Positions 22,284 to 33,880 are shown, numbered from the stretch's first letter. The stretch: 64,000 nucleotides of DNA from Platanthera guangdongensis (GCA_039583875.1 CM077158.1:242591447-242655446); one strand, 5' to 3'. The notes: a model not told the origin generated them from the letters alone. A program made the numbers and translations.

Positions 22284-24326
22284 TTAATTAACCTTAGAAC
22301 CCAAAGAATTCTTGGGTCCTTGGTAATTGTTAGTTTGCAATTTGACAAACCTACCTACTGGCTTTCCAGCAGGTAATTTGGTACTCACTTTGGCACTAGC
22401 ATTATGCCAACAGTCCACTGCAAAATGGCCAACTTTGTCACAGCACCAACATTCAAACTTATTGTACCTTTGCTTAGGCACAGTCTTTGCTGTCTTATCT
22501 ACAGCAGACTTGTTGAATGCTGGGGCTTTGCTCTTGGATTTGGACTTGGACTGCTCAGTCCTTGCAGGTCTAATAAAGCCCAGTCCAGCCTTGCCTTTAT
22601 GATGAACAAAATCATCAATTAAAGGTAACACTGACTTAGCTTTAGAGAACCTAGCAACTAAGTCCTTCTCCTTCTGAAGATTGATCTCCAGACTCTTAAT
22701 TTGATCATTCTTAAAAGTGATAGTCCCCATCTGAATCACTGTTATGTGTTTCAGCCTGGCTATCTCATTCAGCTTTTGATCAAATTGCTTCTCAAAATCT
22801 GTTGCAGCAGCTTTAAGATCAGCAATTTCCTTTGCCTGACTTTTGGCTAGGGACTTGCTTTTCTTGTAAGCTTGCAACAGTATCTTATATTCATCTATAA
22901 GCTGATGAATATCATCCTCAGACTCAGATACATTCTCATCACTTGATGATGATGAATCTGATTCTGAACTAGAACAAGAAACTGAATTTGAACTTGAACT
23001 TTGTACCTGAATGGGTCCTGGCTGCTCCAGGATTTTGGCACTCTCTGTCAAAGCCATTAGCCTTTGGCATTGACAGTCTTCTTGTTCATAAATAGACTCC
23101 ATTAACTGTATGAATTCTTCCTCTTCTGCTTCAGCAAACAGCCCTATGTAGGCTTCAGCCTCAGACTCAGTTTCTGAAGAGGAGATATCTGATAGAGTCT
23201 TCTCCTTCTTGGCAATAAAAGACTTCTCTTTCTTGCCTTTGAAGTGAGCCTTTTTCCTGTCACCAGATTCCTTTCTCTTCTCAGGACAATCTGCAATAAC
23301 ATGGCCCTGTCTATTGCAGCAATAGCACACTATCTTTGAACCAGTTGCCTTGCTTGACTTTGTCCTCTTCCTGTCTTTCTTTGAAGGCTTTTTCTCCTGA
23401 TAAAAGACTTCCTTTCCCTTTGAAGTAGAAGGTCTTGACCTCCACTGTTTCTTCTTCAAGAATTTCTGAAAGTGTCTAGTGAAGGCAGCAAAGTCTTCAT
23501 CACTTTCACTGCTCTCAGTCTTTGTGCTGACTGACTCATCTGATTCTGATTCAACTACCTCTAGTGGTGGAGTTGATGACTTATTCCTGCACTTTCTGGG
23601 AACTTCTGTCTTGAAAGCAACAGTTCTTTCCTTGTGCTCAGTCCTTGTTGATTTCTCCTCCTCTTTTCTTACTGTCAACTGCATCTCATATGACAATAAC
23701 TTGCCAAACAGTGTAGGAGGAGGAATTTCCCCCAACTTAGCCATTTCTCTTATGACACAGATCTTGGTGTCCCAATCTTTGGTTAGGGACCTTAGGAACT
23801 TGTCATTTAGTTCATAGTTACTGAACTCTCTTCCATAAGACATGAGTTCATTCACTATTCTGTAGAACTTCTTATAGCACTCAGTTATGCTATCACCTTT
23901 TCCTTGTCTAAAACTCTCATACTCCTGATTTAGGAAGGATTTTCTATCTTGTCTAACTTCTTCAGATCCTTTCATATACACAATAAGAGTGTCCCACATC
24001 TCTTTGGCTGTCTTGCAGTGTATAAGATTCTGAAAAGTTGCATCATCAATGACACTCACTATTATGTTTTGTGCCCTCTTGTCCATGGTGGCTAGGACAA
24101 TCTCATCCTTAGTCATTTCGGAGAAATCCTTTGAAGTTCTCTGATTTGTATCTAGAATAGATATCTTCATGGGCACATAAGGCCCTTCCTTTACTGTGAT
24201 GTAGATTCTAGGGTCAGAGGCTTCCATAAACAGCCTTACCCTTTCCTTCCAAATCCCAAAGATTTCCTTCCTGCATATGGGCAATTTCATGGAACCCAAT
24301 TCCTTGTGATTTTCAGAGGAACCCAT
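22284..24326 (-). CDS. gag: Copia A gag
   Basis: Intact 680-codon gag starting at an ATG (24326) about 96 bp after the primer site. The N-terminal copia gag core (WKERVRLFMEA; KTAKEMWDTLIVYMKGSEEV; SLTKDWDTKICVI) is followed by acidic Ser-rich segments and two CCHC knuckles, CYCCNRQGHVIADC in the middle and CWCCDKVGHFAVDC near the end. A coiled-coil-like helix lies between the two knuckles. Two widely spaced knuckles and a long C-terminus fit Sirevirus-type gag, which is larger than usual copia gag. It ends in TAA, just before a TTTTGCAG word that is also kept at the same place in Copia B. Confidence 0.9.
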   Translation of the reverse strand: MGSSENHKELGSMKLPICRKEIFGIWKERVRLFMEASDPRIYITVKEGPYVPMKISILDTNQRTSKDFSEMTKDEIVLATMDKRAQNIIVSVIDDATFQNLIHCKTAKEMWDTLIVYMKGSEEVRQDRKSFLNQEYESFRQGKGDSITECYKKFYRIVNELMSYGREFSNYELNDKFLRSLTKDWDTKICVIREMAKLGEIPPPTLFGKLLSYEMQLTVRKEEEKSTRTEHKERTVAFKTEVPRKCRNKSSTPPLEVVESESDESVSTKTESSESDEDFAAFTRHFQKFLKKKQWRSRPSTSKGKEVFYQEKKPSKKDRKRTKSSKATGSKIVCYCCNRQGHVIADCPEKRKESGDRKKAHFKGKKEKSFIAKKEKTLSDISSSETESEAEAYIGLFAEAEEEEFIQLMESIYEQEDCQCQRLMALTESAKILEQPGPIQVQSSSSNSVSCSSSESDSSSSSDENVSESEDDIHQLIDEYKILLQAYKKSKSLAKSQAKEIADLKAAATDFEKQFDQKLNEIARLKHITVIQMGTITFKNDQIKSLEINLQKEKDLVARFSKAKSVLPLIDDFVHHKGKAGLGFIRPARTEQSKSKSKSKAPAFNKSAVDKTAKTVPKQRYNKFECWCCDKVGHFAVDCWHNASAKVSTKLPAGKPVGRFVKLQTNNYQGPKNSLGSKVN

Positions 24327-24422
24327 GTTTCTTGATTTTCTTGAATTTCTTGAAACTGTATTTTGCCTTACACTGAATCTGCCAATCAGGATCTCATCAG
24401 ACTGTTAGTCCTTTTTGAGGAA

Positions 24423-24438
24423 CCTCCCTCTGATACCA
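24423..24438 (-). other. Primer binding site of Copia A (iMet tRNA)
   Basis: Minus-strand TGGTATCAGAGGGAGG, two bases after the LTR end (CTTTCA at 24441), matches the usual initiator-Met primer site. Confidence 0.85.
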
Positions 24439-24764
24439 CTTGAAAGATATGGTACCTAAACACCTAGAGGGGGGTGAATAGATGACCTAATCTGTTTTAA
24501 ACTTTAATGGCAGCCAACAGTTAATATCACAGTTTTCTAACTATTCTATCACAGCAAACATACAGCATACACAGCAACAATCACAGCACAGCACAGCACA
24601 CAGTGGTTTATAGTGGTTCCCCAAGATATGGGTACATCCACTTTCCCCCTTCGCCTATCTAGCAGTGTACTAGATTCGGCCAAACTCCTCCACTGTCTCA
24701 GAACCCAAATTGGTTCCTACACCTCAGGCCCAAAGCCTTACAACTCAGCTTTATCCCAAAGCCT

Positions 24765-24865
24765 ACACTCAGCCACAAAGGCCTACACTCAGCCAATCAA
24801 GGCCTACACTCAGCCAACCAAGGTCTACACTCAGAGATCTCAATCTCCTACACTCAGGCTCTCAA
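24765..24865. repeat. Tandem 20-bp repeat in the U5 of Copia A
   Basis: Five to six imperfect copies of CCTACACTCAGCCAA(C/T)CAAGG follow each other. Confidence 0.75.
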
Positions 24866-25314
24866 GCCCTACCTCAGCCTTTATAATTATAGGCTTACAA
24901 TTCACTCAGATCCAAAGGATCCTACAAGATAAAAATGATTATAGAAATTAACTCAACAACTCAGAAATAAAAGAGGGGAGTTGAGAGTTTCTTGACGAGT
25001 TCTTGGAAGAACTCAGCTGGATTCAATCTAACTTAGCTTTCTTCAAAGCTTTTTGAGTAGAATTGAATAAGATTGTTTCCTTCTGCAGTTGTTCCTTGAC
25101 CTCTGTCACTTAGAATTCAGAATAGATCTGAACCCTTCTTCTCAGCCTAGTTCCAACGGCTGATTTCTTGGATGGAGCCCTCTCTCTCCAACTTCTTAGA
25201 TCTGCACTTGGACTGCAAGATCTTCTTGTGTTGATACTCAGTGTACCACTTTAATAACTTGTTTTTCAATAATGTGATCAACCTCAACAACCGTTTCTGT
25301 AAACTGTATGAGCC

Positions 25315-25322
25315 TATTTATA
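25315..25322 (-). promoter_or_regulatory. LTR TATA box of Copia A
   Basis: Minus-strand GGCCTATAAATAGGC stands about 160 bp downstream of the last GTGTCGACAC of the U3 array. Confidence 0.75.
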
Positions 25323-25477
25323 GGCCTTCTTCATGGTAACCGGCTGGTCCGGTCCATAACTGAATTCTGACATCTCTGACAGGTGCTGTAGACCGGCTGG
25401 AACGGCAGCTGTCAAGTCATCCAGTCATTTCTTGAAAATCTCTAACTGTCTGAAAGTGTTGAGACTTTCTGTCTTTA

Positions 25478-26390
25478 AGTGTCGACACTTATAGTCCAAG
25501 TGTCGACACATGTTGTGTAAGTGTCGACACAAGTCTACAAGGTGTCGACACAACTCCTTGTATGTCTCGACACAGATTCTACTGCATGTGTCGACACTGA
25601 AATTGAGTGTCGACACAAGTACTTGTTCTTCTAGCTTTTGCTGAATTCTTCTAAGTGTCGACACATCTCCTTTGTGTCGACACATCTTCATGTGTTGTAA
25701 CTGTTAAGTGTCGACACTGCTTCTTGGTGTCGACACTTAGTCTTTAATATCGATACTTGCTGAGTGTCGACACAACTCCTTGTGTCGACACACCTTCTTT
25801 TTGTTGAGACTTCAGGTGAGTGTCGACACATTCCCTTAGTGTCGACACTTGTACTTAGAATAATTTTTGTTGACCTTTATGATCTTTGCTAAGTGTCGAC
25901 ACAGCTCCTTGTGTCGACACTTTCTTCAAGTGTAGAGTCTTCAGCTGAGTGTCGACACATTGTTCTAGGTGTCGACACTTACTTCAAATGTTGACTCTTC
26001 TGATGAGTGTCGACACTTTGTTCTTGGTGTCGACACTTACTTCAAGTGTTGACTCTTCTTGTTGTGTCGACACATTGTTCTGGGTGTCGACACTTTGACT
26101 TAGTCTCTGCTGACTTTTGTTGAGTGTCGACACAGCTCCTAGTGTCGACACTTTCTGGTGTAGACTCAGCTTCACTGGGTGTCGACACAGCTCCTTGTGT
26201 CGACACTTTCTGTCTGCACTTTTCTTCACTGAGTGTCGACACAGCTTCAAGTGTCGACACTTTCTGTCTGGTGTCGACTCTGCATCCCAGGTGTCGACAC
26301 AATGACTCCAAGTGTCGACACTGCTTGTCTGGGTGTCGACACAAGCTTTCTTGAGTGTCGACACTTTCCCTCTGGGTGTCGACACATGGA
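25478..26390. repeat. GTGTCGACAC palindrome array in the LTR of Copia A
   Basis: About 35 copies of the perfect 10-bp palindrome (SalI core GTCGAC), alternating at about 18-20 bp and about 35-40 bp. The spacers are diverse and weakly related. Most CpGs in the motif are intact. Confidence 0.9.
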
Positions 26391-26692
26391 CTTAGAAACT
26401 TTTTGCTTCAGTCCAGTAATTACTTAACCTGCACAAGTAAACTCAACATACATCAAATACATTATGATGTATATCATTGAGTTGGGTGAGGCTTCTTCAA
26501 ATCAGGTACATTTGACCAATGTACCCAACAGCTTCTATCACCGGGAGACCTGGAAGAAACCCAGATCAATGACGACGATCAACTGCACGAGCGACGACGA
26601 CGGCGACGGAGAAGGTTTCGCGATCTAGGTCACGTCGGCGGCTCGGCTTCTTTTCAAATTTCTTGTCTCTTTACTGTTCAAACATACACGAG

Positions 26693-26700
26693 TATTTATA
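26693..26700 (-). promoter_or_regulatory. TATA box in the inverted Copia B-type LTR
   Basis: Minus-strand TTGTATAAATACTCG lies about 115 bp downstream of the GATTCTCGTCGA array. The plus-strand counterpart is at 27460-27467. Confidence 0.6.
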
Positions 26701-26815
26701 CAATAGAATACTTCTATATGACCGTTGTGGGTCCCACCAGAAGAAACCCTAAAACCGGTTCAAAACAGCGCCTTAACAGTTGATCCGGTCCAGCGTGCTT
26801 CAGAGATTCGCCTAA

Positions 26816-27015
26816 GGCAAAATCGGCGAGAATCGAAGGTGATTCTCGTCGATTCGGCGAGAATCAAAGGTTATTCTCGTCGATTCGGCGAGAATCAAAG
26901 GTGATTCTCGTCGATTTTGACTTATTTGCACGCTCTGATTTAGTCGGATAGAGACGACGAGAATCAACCAGTGATTCTCGACGATTCGGTGAGAATCACT
27001 AGTGATTCTCGTCGA
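26816..27015. repeat. GATTCTCGTCGA / TCGGCGAGAATC array
   Basis: Alternating direct and inverted copies (for example GATTCTCGTCGATTCGGCGA and its complement) are able to fold into many hairpins. The same array is found in the 3' foldback LTR. Confidence 0.85.
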
Positions 27016-27352
27016 TTAATACTTAGACGAGATTTCGTCTTTCCACCCATGAGCTGCTCTTTGACCCATCCTTGCTCCTTGTCTGCTCTTGCATTATCAC
27101 AGCCCTGTACTTGAAAATAAGTACACTCCAATAGAGAGAGTACACGTAGGCCAACACACTGATTTGCTCAACGAGGGATTACGTCGCGCAGACCCGTGTA
27201 TATTGACCTACTGCACCCTGACATTGGTGTGTACTTAACGTGGAATAACTGCAAGCACAACTTAAAAGATTTCATCAAATACATTGTCTATTTACCTTAG
27301 CTTGTTCAGGGGCTTCTTCAAATCAGGTACGTTGTGGATACAATACCCAACA

Positions 27353-28331
27353 ATAGAGAAAGCACGCTGGACCGGATCAACTGTTAAGGCGCTGTTTTGA
27401 ACCGATTTTAGGGTTTCTTCTGGTGGGACCCACAACGGTCATATATAAGTATTCTATTGTATAAATACTCGCGTATGTTTGAACAGTAAAGAGGCAAGAA
27501 ATTTGAAAAGAAGCCGAGCCGCCGACGTGACCTAGATCGCGAAACCTTCTCCGCCGCCGTCGTCGCCGCTCGTGCAGTTGATCGCCGTCATTGATCTGGG
27601 TTTCTTCCAGGTCTCCCGGTGACAGAAGCTCAGCCAAGCACTGCATCTCACGCGTCTAACTAGAGATCCTTTGTCTCTTGATTCGTGGATCGGGAAAACT
27701 TTCCCCTTCGGAATCGATCGAGACGATCGATCCTAGTGTGACTGTTGGAAGATCTTGCTAGCTTTGCTACGAAGATTGAATCTCCAAAGAACAGCCGCAT
27801 CACTCCGTTGTCGCCGCCGATCCCGAGAACCAAGCCGCCGCCCTTCTTGCTGCCGCCGGTTTCGGGGAGATTCTCTCCAAGTGAGATCTAGGGTTGTGGA
27901 CTCTTCGTTGACTTCAAGAACACGTCATCGAACGAAGAGGGACACCTTAGTCTCCATAAGTTGTTTGTATTTCTTGTACATTCTATTTTCAATTTTGTTG
28001 TAAAGGAACGTTGGTTCCTAGTTGTAAGGGTTGGGTGCAACCCGTGTTGTGGGAGTGGTGACTCCTACGTGTGGAAGGGTTCCTTCCATTAGTGCAAGGA
28101 TTGGTTTTTAATCCTGTTGGTGAAGTGACCGAGTCGTCCCTAGTTGGGAGATAGGTCGAAGGGGGAAAGTGGATGTACCCAAATCGGAGAACCACTATAA
28201 ATTGCTTGTGTCCCTTCTGTGCTGTGTTGTTTTGTTTTCTTGTGCATGTACGATTTTAATTCCGCAAAAACGCTGCAAGACACCTATTCCCCCCCCATAG
28301 GTGAAGGTAGTTGACACTAAGTAGACTTTCA
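27353..28331 (+). mobile_element. Copia B 5' LTR, 5'-truncated
   Basis: It begins in late U3 (AAGCACGCTGGACCGG), has the TATA box at 27460-27467 and ends GACTTTCA at 28331. Its first half, with the TG end and the motif array, is missing and replaced by the inverted piece on its left. The first 290 bp match 26531-26815 in reverse complement. Confidence 0.85.
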
Positions 28332-28333
28332 AG

Positions 28334-28349
28334 TGGTATCAGAGGGAGG
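28334..28349 (+). other. Primer binding site of Copia B (iMet tRNA)
   Basis: TGGTATCAGAGGGAGG, two bases after the LTR end; identical to the site in Copia A. Confidence 0.85.
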
Positions 28350-28421
28350 TTCCTCAACAAAGAGGTTAACACCTTGAGTAAGGTCCTGCCACTCGTGTCA
28401 AGAAGAAGGCAGACATCTACT

Positions 28422-30709
28422 ATGGACGGACTCAAGTACACAGACAAGATCCCAGTGTGCACCGGGCTAAACTTTCCTATGTGGAAGGAAAGGATTAGGT
28501 TCTATATGAAGCGGTCGATCCCCGACTCTTCATGATCGTGGAGGAGGGACCTTATGTCCCCACTAAGCCCTCCACCATTGATCCTACCAAGAAAGTGCCA
28601 AAGAAAATTTCTGAAATGGACAAGGACGAGATGGTGCTGGTGGGACTCGACAAGAAAGCGCAAAATATTCTGGTCAGTGCGGTCGATGACTCAATGATGC
28701 AGAATTTCTACAACTGCAGGACAGCAAAGGAAATCTGGCACTACCTGATTATCCTAATGGAGGGCACTGATGAAGTGAGGGATGATCAGAGATCCCTCCT
28801 GAACCAGAAATATGAGGCCTTCAGACAAGGGCCTAAGGAAGAGATCGGAGTCACCTTCGAGAACTTCCTCAAGATTGTCAATGCCCTCAAAGGATATGGA
28901 AGAGTGTTCACTGATGGTGAACTTAATAATAAATTCCTTAAGTCCCTTACTAAGGAATGAGACACAAAGATCTGCGCCATCTGAGAGTTTGGCAGACTTG
29001 CTGAAACATATCCGCAAATTCTGTTTGGGAAGCTGATGTCCTATGAGCTCCAACTGAACACCAGGAAAGCAGAAGAAGAAGCAGAGAAGGCTGCAGCCAA
29101 GGAAAAGACTGTGGCCCTAAAAGCTATTCATTCCAGGAAGGGCAAGGGTGCGGTTTCATACCGTGCCGGGAAAAAGGATGAGGAGGACTCCGAGCCATGC
29201 TCCTCCAGCTCAGAGTTGTCTGAGGAAGATTTCTCCCTCATCACCCGAGAATTCAAGAAGTTCCTTAAGATGCGGAATCAAAGAAAGAGAGACAGCTCCT
29301 CCTCCAGGCATCAGAAGAAAAATTATTCTTCTGACAGGTATGCTTCTAAACCGAACAAACATCGCTCCTCTGACATTATTTGTTTTGGATGCAATAAGCC
29401 AGGACACGTCGTGACTGACTGCCACCAAGGCAAGAGAGAAAAGGGGAAGGGAGAGGAGCACAAGTCCTCCAGAGATAAGAAGAAAGAGAGGAGTTACATC
29501 GCCAAAAAGCCAAAGACACTAAGTGAGTCTGATTCCTCAGACTTCAGTGATGATGAGGAAGCCTACTTCGGGCTGGTGGGTCGCTCCGACTCAGAAGGAG
29601 AATGCCCCCCATTTACTGGGAAGGTAAAAGCTCACACTCCTCTCTCCGACTCTGAATCTGATCCTGAGTCTCAGGATGATGACCCTGAGGATAGCCCTTC
29701 GGCCTGTAAAGCGGAGCTCCTCGAGAAGTATGAGCTTCTGCTCAACACTTTCGAGGAGTGCCGTAAGAGATTGAAGGCTGAGAAAAAGGAAGTAAAATTC
29801 CTTAAGGGTGAGAGTGTCTCCCTAAGGGAAGAGATCACCAGTTTGATCTCTCTCCGACAGGAGCACCTAGACCTGACTTCAAAGCATTCAGAGTCTCTTA
29901 AGCTCCTTGATCTTAAGCAGGAGGAAGTCGACAAGTTGGAAGAACAACTTGCGGCAGAAAGGAAGATCGTCAAGAGCTTCTCTATGCCAAAAACAGTTCT
30001 TCCATTAGTTGATACCTTCTCTTCTCAGGCCAAAGGAGCTGGCATGGGCCTTGTAGGGGTATCTGGTTCCTCATCCAGGAGAAACATGAACCAGAGAAAG
30101 AATAAGGCCGCCAAGAAGGCCTCTGCTGCTGAAAAGGGAAAGGCCCCACTCAGTCCTGTTGCGTTCAGAAAGCCTAGCTTTCCTTGCAACCAACATGACT
30201 TTGAGTCAAATTTTGGTCATCATTTCCGGCCCTCGGTTGAAAAGCCAAAGAGCCGATATGATGGTTGGACGTTTCCCCGCAACTTCGGTGAGAGTGTCTT
30301 CAAGGCACCTTATGAGGAAATCCACATGAGAAATTATGGTCAATTCTCTAGCGGGCATAATAAAAAGCAGGCACCAAAAGCCAAGCATGTTATACTGAAG
30401 GAACAGAAGGTGAAGAAATCATGTGATTGCAATCACTATGATGCCTCCACCTCCAGATCCAAGGCCCCGGCTGTACCCACCATTCCACGAGTAAAGCAGG
30501 AGCCTAGGAAGAGGTACAACAGATTTGACTGTTGGTGTTGTGGTAAAGTTGGTCACTTTGCCGTGAATTGTTGGTTTAATACGAGGTATAACGAGACTCC
30601 TTATGTTAGCATTGCGAGGCCGACCACTCGTATGGTTAACCACCCGAGGGGGAGTATGCTAACCAAGAATCTAGGACCCAAGTTCGATTGGGTTCCTAAG
30701 GGAAATTAA
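28422..30709 (+). pseudogene. Copia B gag, broken
   Basis: Relative of Copia A gag. It starts at an ATG (28422, MDGLKYTDKIPVCTG). A frameshift occurs near 28530, and TGA codons stand at about 28958 (Trp in Copia A) and about 28981 (Arg expected, so CGA to TGA is likely). From 29036 the frame is open to 30709 and includes CFGCNKPGHVVTDC and CWCCGKVGHFAVNC knuckles with acidic Ser-rich and Lys/Arg-rich segments and a coiled-coil-like middle (about 29700-29960). It is shorter in the N-terminal part than the intact copy only through these lesions. Confidence 0.85.
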
Positions 30710-30716
30710 TCTTGTT

Positions 30717-33700
30717 TTGCAGGAATGTCCAAATGCCACTAAAACTCCAATCTGGTACTTGGACAGTGGATGCTCCCGGCATATGACTGTGACAAGAAGC
30801 CTGCTGCGTGATTACACTCCAGTCAAGAATGGACCCAAAGTCATCTTTGGGGGGTCAGATCGAGGAGTCACCAGAGGTTACGGTATGATTTCCAACGGTA
30901 TAATCTCTATCACCGACGTGGCATATGTTGAAGGTCAAACCATAACCTGATCAGTGTAAGTCAGTTATGTGATAAAGGTTATGACGTTAAGTTCTGCAAG
31001 GATAAATGACTGATAATATCATGTGCCTCTTCTGAGACGGTATTAACAGGCATTAGGAGCAGAAATATCTTCTGCTTAAATTTTCTTAGTTTAGATTCAT
31101 CTACCCCCGTATGTTTAGTAGCAACAGGCAGTGCATCTCTTTGTGAACAATGGTACAAGAGATTGACACATATTAATTTCAAAATAATTAGTATGCTGTT
31201 TTCTAAAAACTTAGTAAGGGATGCTCCCGTTATCAAGTGCATCAAAGATAGCCCCTGTCCTGCATGCCAGATGGGCAAACAGACTCGGGCTACCTTTAAG
31301 AGCATCTCAGACAAAGACTCCTCCAGATGTCTTTATCTTCTGCACATGGACTTGTTTGGTCCAATGCAAGTTCATAGCTTAGGAGGGAAGTCTTATACGC
31401 TCGTGATTGTAGATGATCACTCTCGGTTTACCTGGGTGTTCTTTTTAAAACGAAAGTCAGATATGTTTGACATCTTCACTAGTTTTGTCAAGCAGGTTCA
31501 AAACGAATTTAACTGCTCAGTGGTCAAATCAGAAGTGACCATGGAACAGAATTCGAATCTGGTGCTATGACAGAGTTTTGTGAAGAACAAGGTCTCTTTC
31601 ATGAGTTTCTCCCCGCGCACTCCTCGGCAAAATGGAGTTGCGGAGAGGAGAAATAGAACTCTCATCGAAGCTTGCATGACAATGTTGAAAGACGCTTCTC
31701 TCCCAGAATACTTCTGGGCAGAGGCGGTCAATACGGCTTGTCATGTACAAAACCGAGCACTGATCAACAAGAATCATCGTAAGACGCCTTATGAGCTACT
31801 GAGAGGCAGGAAACCAACCATGTCCTACTTAAGGATCTTTGGTTGCAAATGCTACGTACTCAATAATGGGAAGTACCCGCGTACTAAATTTGGTGAAAAA
31901 TGGTTCGAAGGCATATTCATGGACTATAGTACCCACAGTCGGGCATATAAGGTCTTCAATAAGAAAACTCTAGTGGTAGAAGAATCAATTAATGTTGTAT
32001 TTGATGAAGGAAGCTTGCTTAACAGCAATTCTTCCAGCGGTATTCTTGAAGATGCAGGTGCACGACTTGATCAGCTGAGTCTCGATGAGACCGCTAAAGG
32101 TGAAACTCCTAAGTACGTCAAAGTTTACACCTCAACGTCAACTGGGAATGTTGAAGATCAAAATGGAGCAAATCTCTTAGAAGATGGAGAAGCCCAAGAA
32201 GTAGTCGAAGCTTCAGAAGCCAGACCTCTAGAGCTCCGGCATGTGAGGGATCATCCTAGAGATCAGATCATCGGAGATTCTCGTGACGGTGTCAGAACTC
32301 GAAGAGACACTTTTAACGAGAGTTTGCATCTTAGCTTCCTGTCACAGGTTGAGCCAAAGAAGTTCGACGAGGCGAACAAAGATGCAGCATGGATTTTGGC
32401 CATGCAAGATAAACTACATCAATTCGAACGATGCAACGTTTGGACGCTGGTTCCCAGACCACAAAAACAGAATATGATTGACACCAAGTGGATCTTCAAA
32501 AACAAACTAGATGAACATGGTGTCATCATAAAGAACAAAGCCAGGCTGGTGGCTCAAGGTTACAGACAGGAGGAGGGGATTGACTTCGACCAGACCTTTG
32601 CACCAGTGGCAAGGCTCGAGGCAATCAGATTGCTTCTGGCGTATGCTTCACACAAAGGATTCACAGTCTATCAAATGGATGTGAAATCAGCATTCTTGAA
32701 CGGAAACCTGAAAGAGGAATTATACGTCGCTCAACCCCCAGGTTTTGTCAATCCTACTTATCCCAATCATGTATATTTTCTTAATAAAGCTCTATATGGT
32801 TTAAAACAAGCTCCACGAGCTTGGTATGAGACTTTATCTAGTTTTCTTCTTGAGAACAAGTTCTCTAGAGGTAAAATAGATAATACATTGTTTCTCAGGG
32901 AAGTCAATGACAAGATTTTGCTGGTGCAAATCTATGTCGATGACATTATATTCGGCTCAACGGACAACAATCTTTGCAAAAAGTTTTCTAAACTTATGCA
33001 AGGAAAGTTTGAAATGAGCAGTATGAGAGAACTAAAGTATTTTTTGGGACTTCAAGTGAAACAGTCTGAGGATGGAATCTTCATCTCTCAGACGAAGTTC
33101 ACAAATGAACTCCTCAAGAAATTCGGTATGGAGAATGCAACCTCTATGAGGACTCCAATGGGATTCCACTATGTCTCTGGATAAGGATGAGAAAGGCAAA
33201 CCTTTCGATGAAACCAAATACAGAAGCATCATTGGATCCAATGCTCTACCTTACTGCAGTAGACCGGATATCATGTTCTCCACATGTGTCTGTGCCAGAT
33301 ATCAGGTGAACACTAAGGAATCTCACTATGTCGCTGCAAAGCGAATTCTAAGATACCTTAAGGGTACTCCCCATCTTGGCTTGTGTTACCGAGAAACAAT
33401 GATCTCGAGCTAATAGGTTTTTCAGATGCTGATTTTGCAGGGAGTAGGGATGACAGGAAAAGCACTTCCGGGACGTGTCAATTCCTCGGAAGAAGGCTTA
33501 TCTTATGGAAACAGCAAGAAGCAGAATTGTCTAGCAACCTCCACAGCAGAGTTGAGTACATCTCGGCAGGCAGCTGTTGCGCACAACTCCTATGGATCAG
33601 AAACCAGTTAGCCGACTACGACCTTCAGTTTAAGGAAGTACCAATGTACTGCGACTCCTCGAGTGCAATTGCAATTGCCAACAATCTGGTCTTGCACAGC

Positions 33701-33880
33701 AGAACGAAGCATATTGAAGTGCGCTACCACTTCATTCGGTAGCACGTGGAGAACAAGGACATCTCTCTCTGTTATGTCCCCACGGACAAGCAGATTGCAG
33801 ATATTTTCACAAAGCCCTTATACGAAGCCAAGTTCAGTCTTTTCAAAACTGAATTGGGGATGCTAGACTATGAGGCATGA
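30717..33880 (+). pseudogene. Copia B pol, broken by frameshifts
   Basis: All domains of a Sirevirus-type pol can be followed, but in several frames. Protease: [12 protein letters not shown] near 30755. Integrase: zinc Cys pair CPACQMGKQ near 31260, HMDLFGPM near 31345, [11 protein letters not shown] near 31640; the SDHGTEF motif is disrupted (frameshift at about 31535). [19 protein letters not shown] near 32680 and YVDD near 32938. RNase H: SDADFAGSRDDRKST near 33425 and the tail to about 33880. Frame changes fall near 30940, 31540-31580, 33170 and 33400, and a TAG stands at 33740. Unlike Copia A no third ORF follows: only about 300 bp with several GGGGGAG-like purine tracts separate pol from the LTR. 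Confidence 0.85.

Larger units (their letters stand above)
15755..26530 (-). mobile_element. Copia A: Sirevirus-like element, 3' LTR lost
   Basis: Minus-strand Ty1/copia element in the order 5' LTR (24441-26530), primer site, gag, pol, then a third ORF downstream of pol. Two CCHC knuckles in gag, the pol order PR-INT-RT-RNase H, the iMet-type primer site and an extra ORF after pol fit the Sirevirus (SIRE/Maximus) group. No 3' LTR follows the third ORF; the sequence jumps into an unrelated GCGGACT-type LTR at about 15745. A target duplication therefore cannot be tested. Confidence 0.85.
24441..26530 (-). mobile_element. 5' LTR of Copia A, 2,090 bp
   Basis: On the minus strand it runs from TGTTGGGTAC (26530) to CTTTCA (24441). 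U3 holds about 35 copies of GTGTCGACAC between 26390 and 25478, followed by a TATA box at 25315-25322. The transcribed part (R-U5) holds a 20-bp tandem repeat at about 24765-24860. Small frames across the array are artefacts of the repeat. Confidence 0.9.
26531..27352 (-). mobile_element. Inverted LTR piece of the Copia B family
   Basis: On the minus strand it starts TGTTGGGTATTG at 27352 and runs through a GATTCTCGTCGA array (27015-26816) and a TATA box (26693-26700) into the transcribed region. It is cut at 26531 by the LTR of Copia A. It lies head to head with the truncated plus-strand LTR at 27353. Confidence 0.85.

Noticed and set aside
18620..26390. CRISPR-like appearance of the GTGTCGACAC arrays
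   Set aside because: The repeated unit is only 10 bp, spacers vary in length, no cas genes occur, and the arrays lie inside a plant retrotransposon.
25425..26427. Cys/Arg/His-rich frames (CRHL...VSTL) on both strands
   Set aside because: Pure translations of the GTGTCGACAC array.
26520..26540. Target duplication of Copia A
   Set aside because: Its 3' LTR and distal flank are missing, so no second copy of the flank exists to compare.
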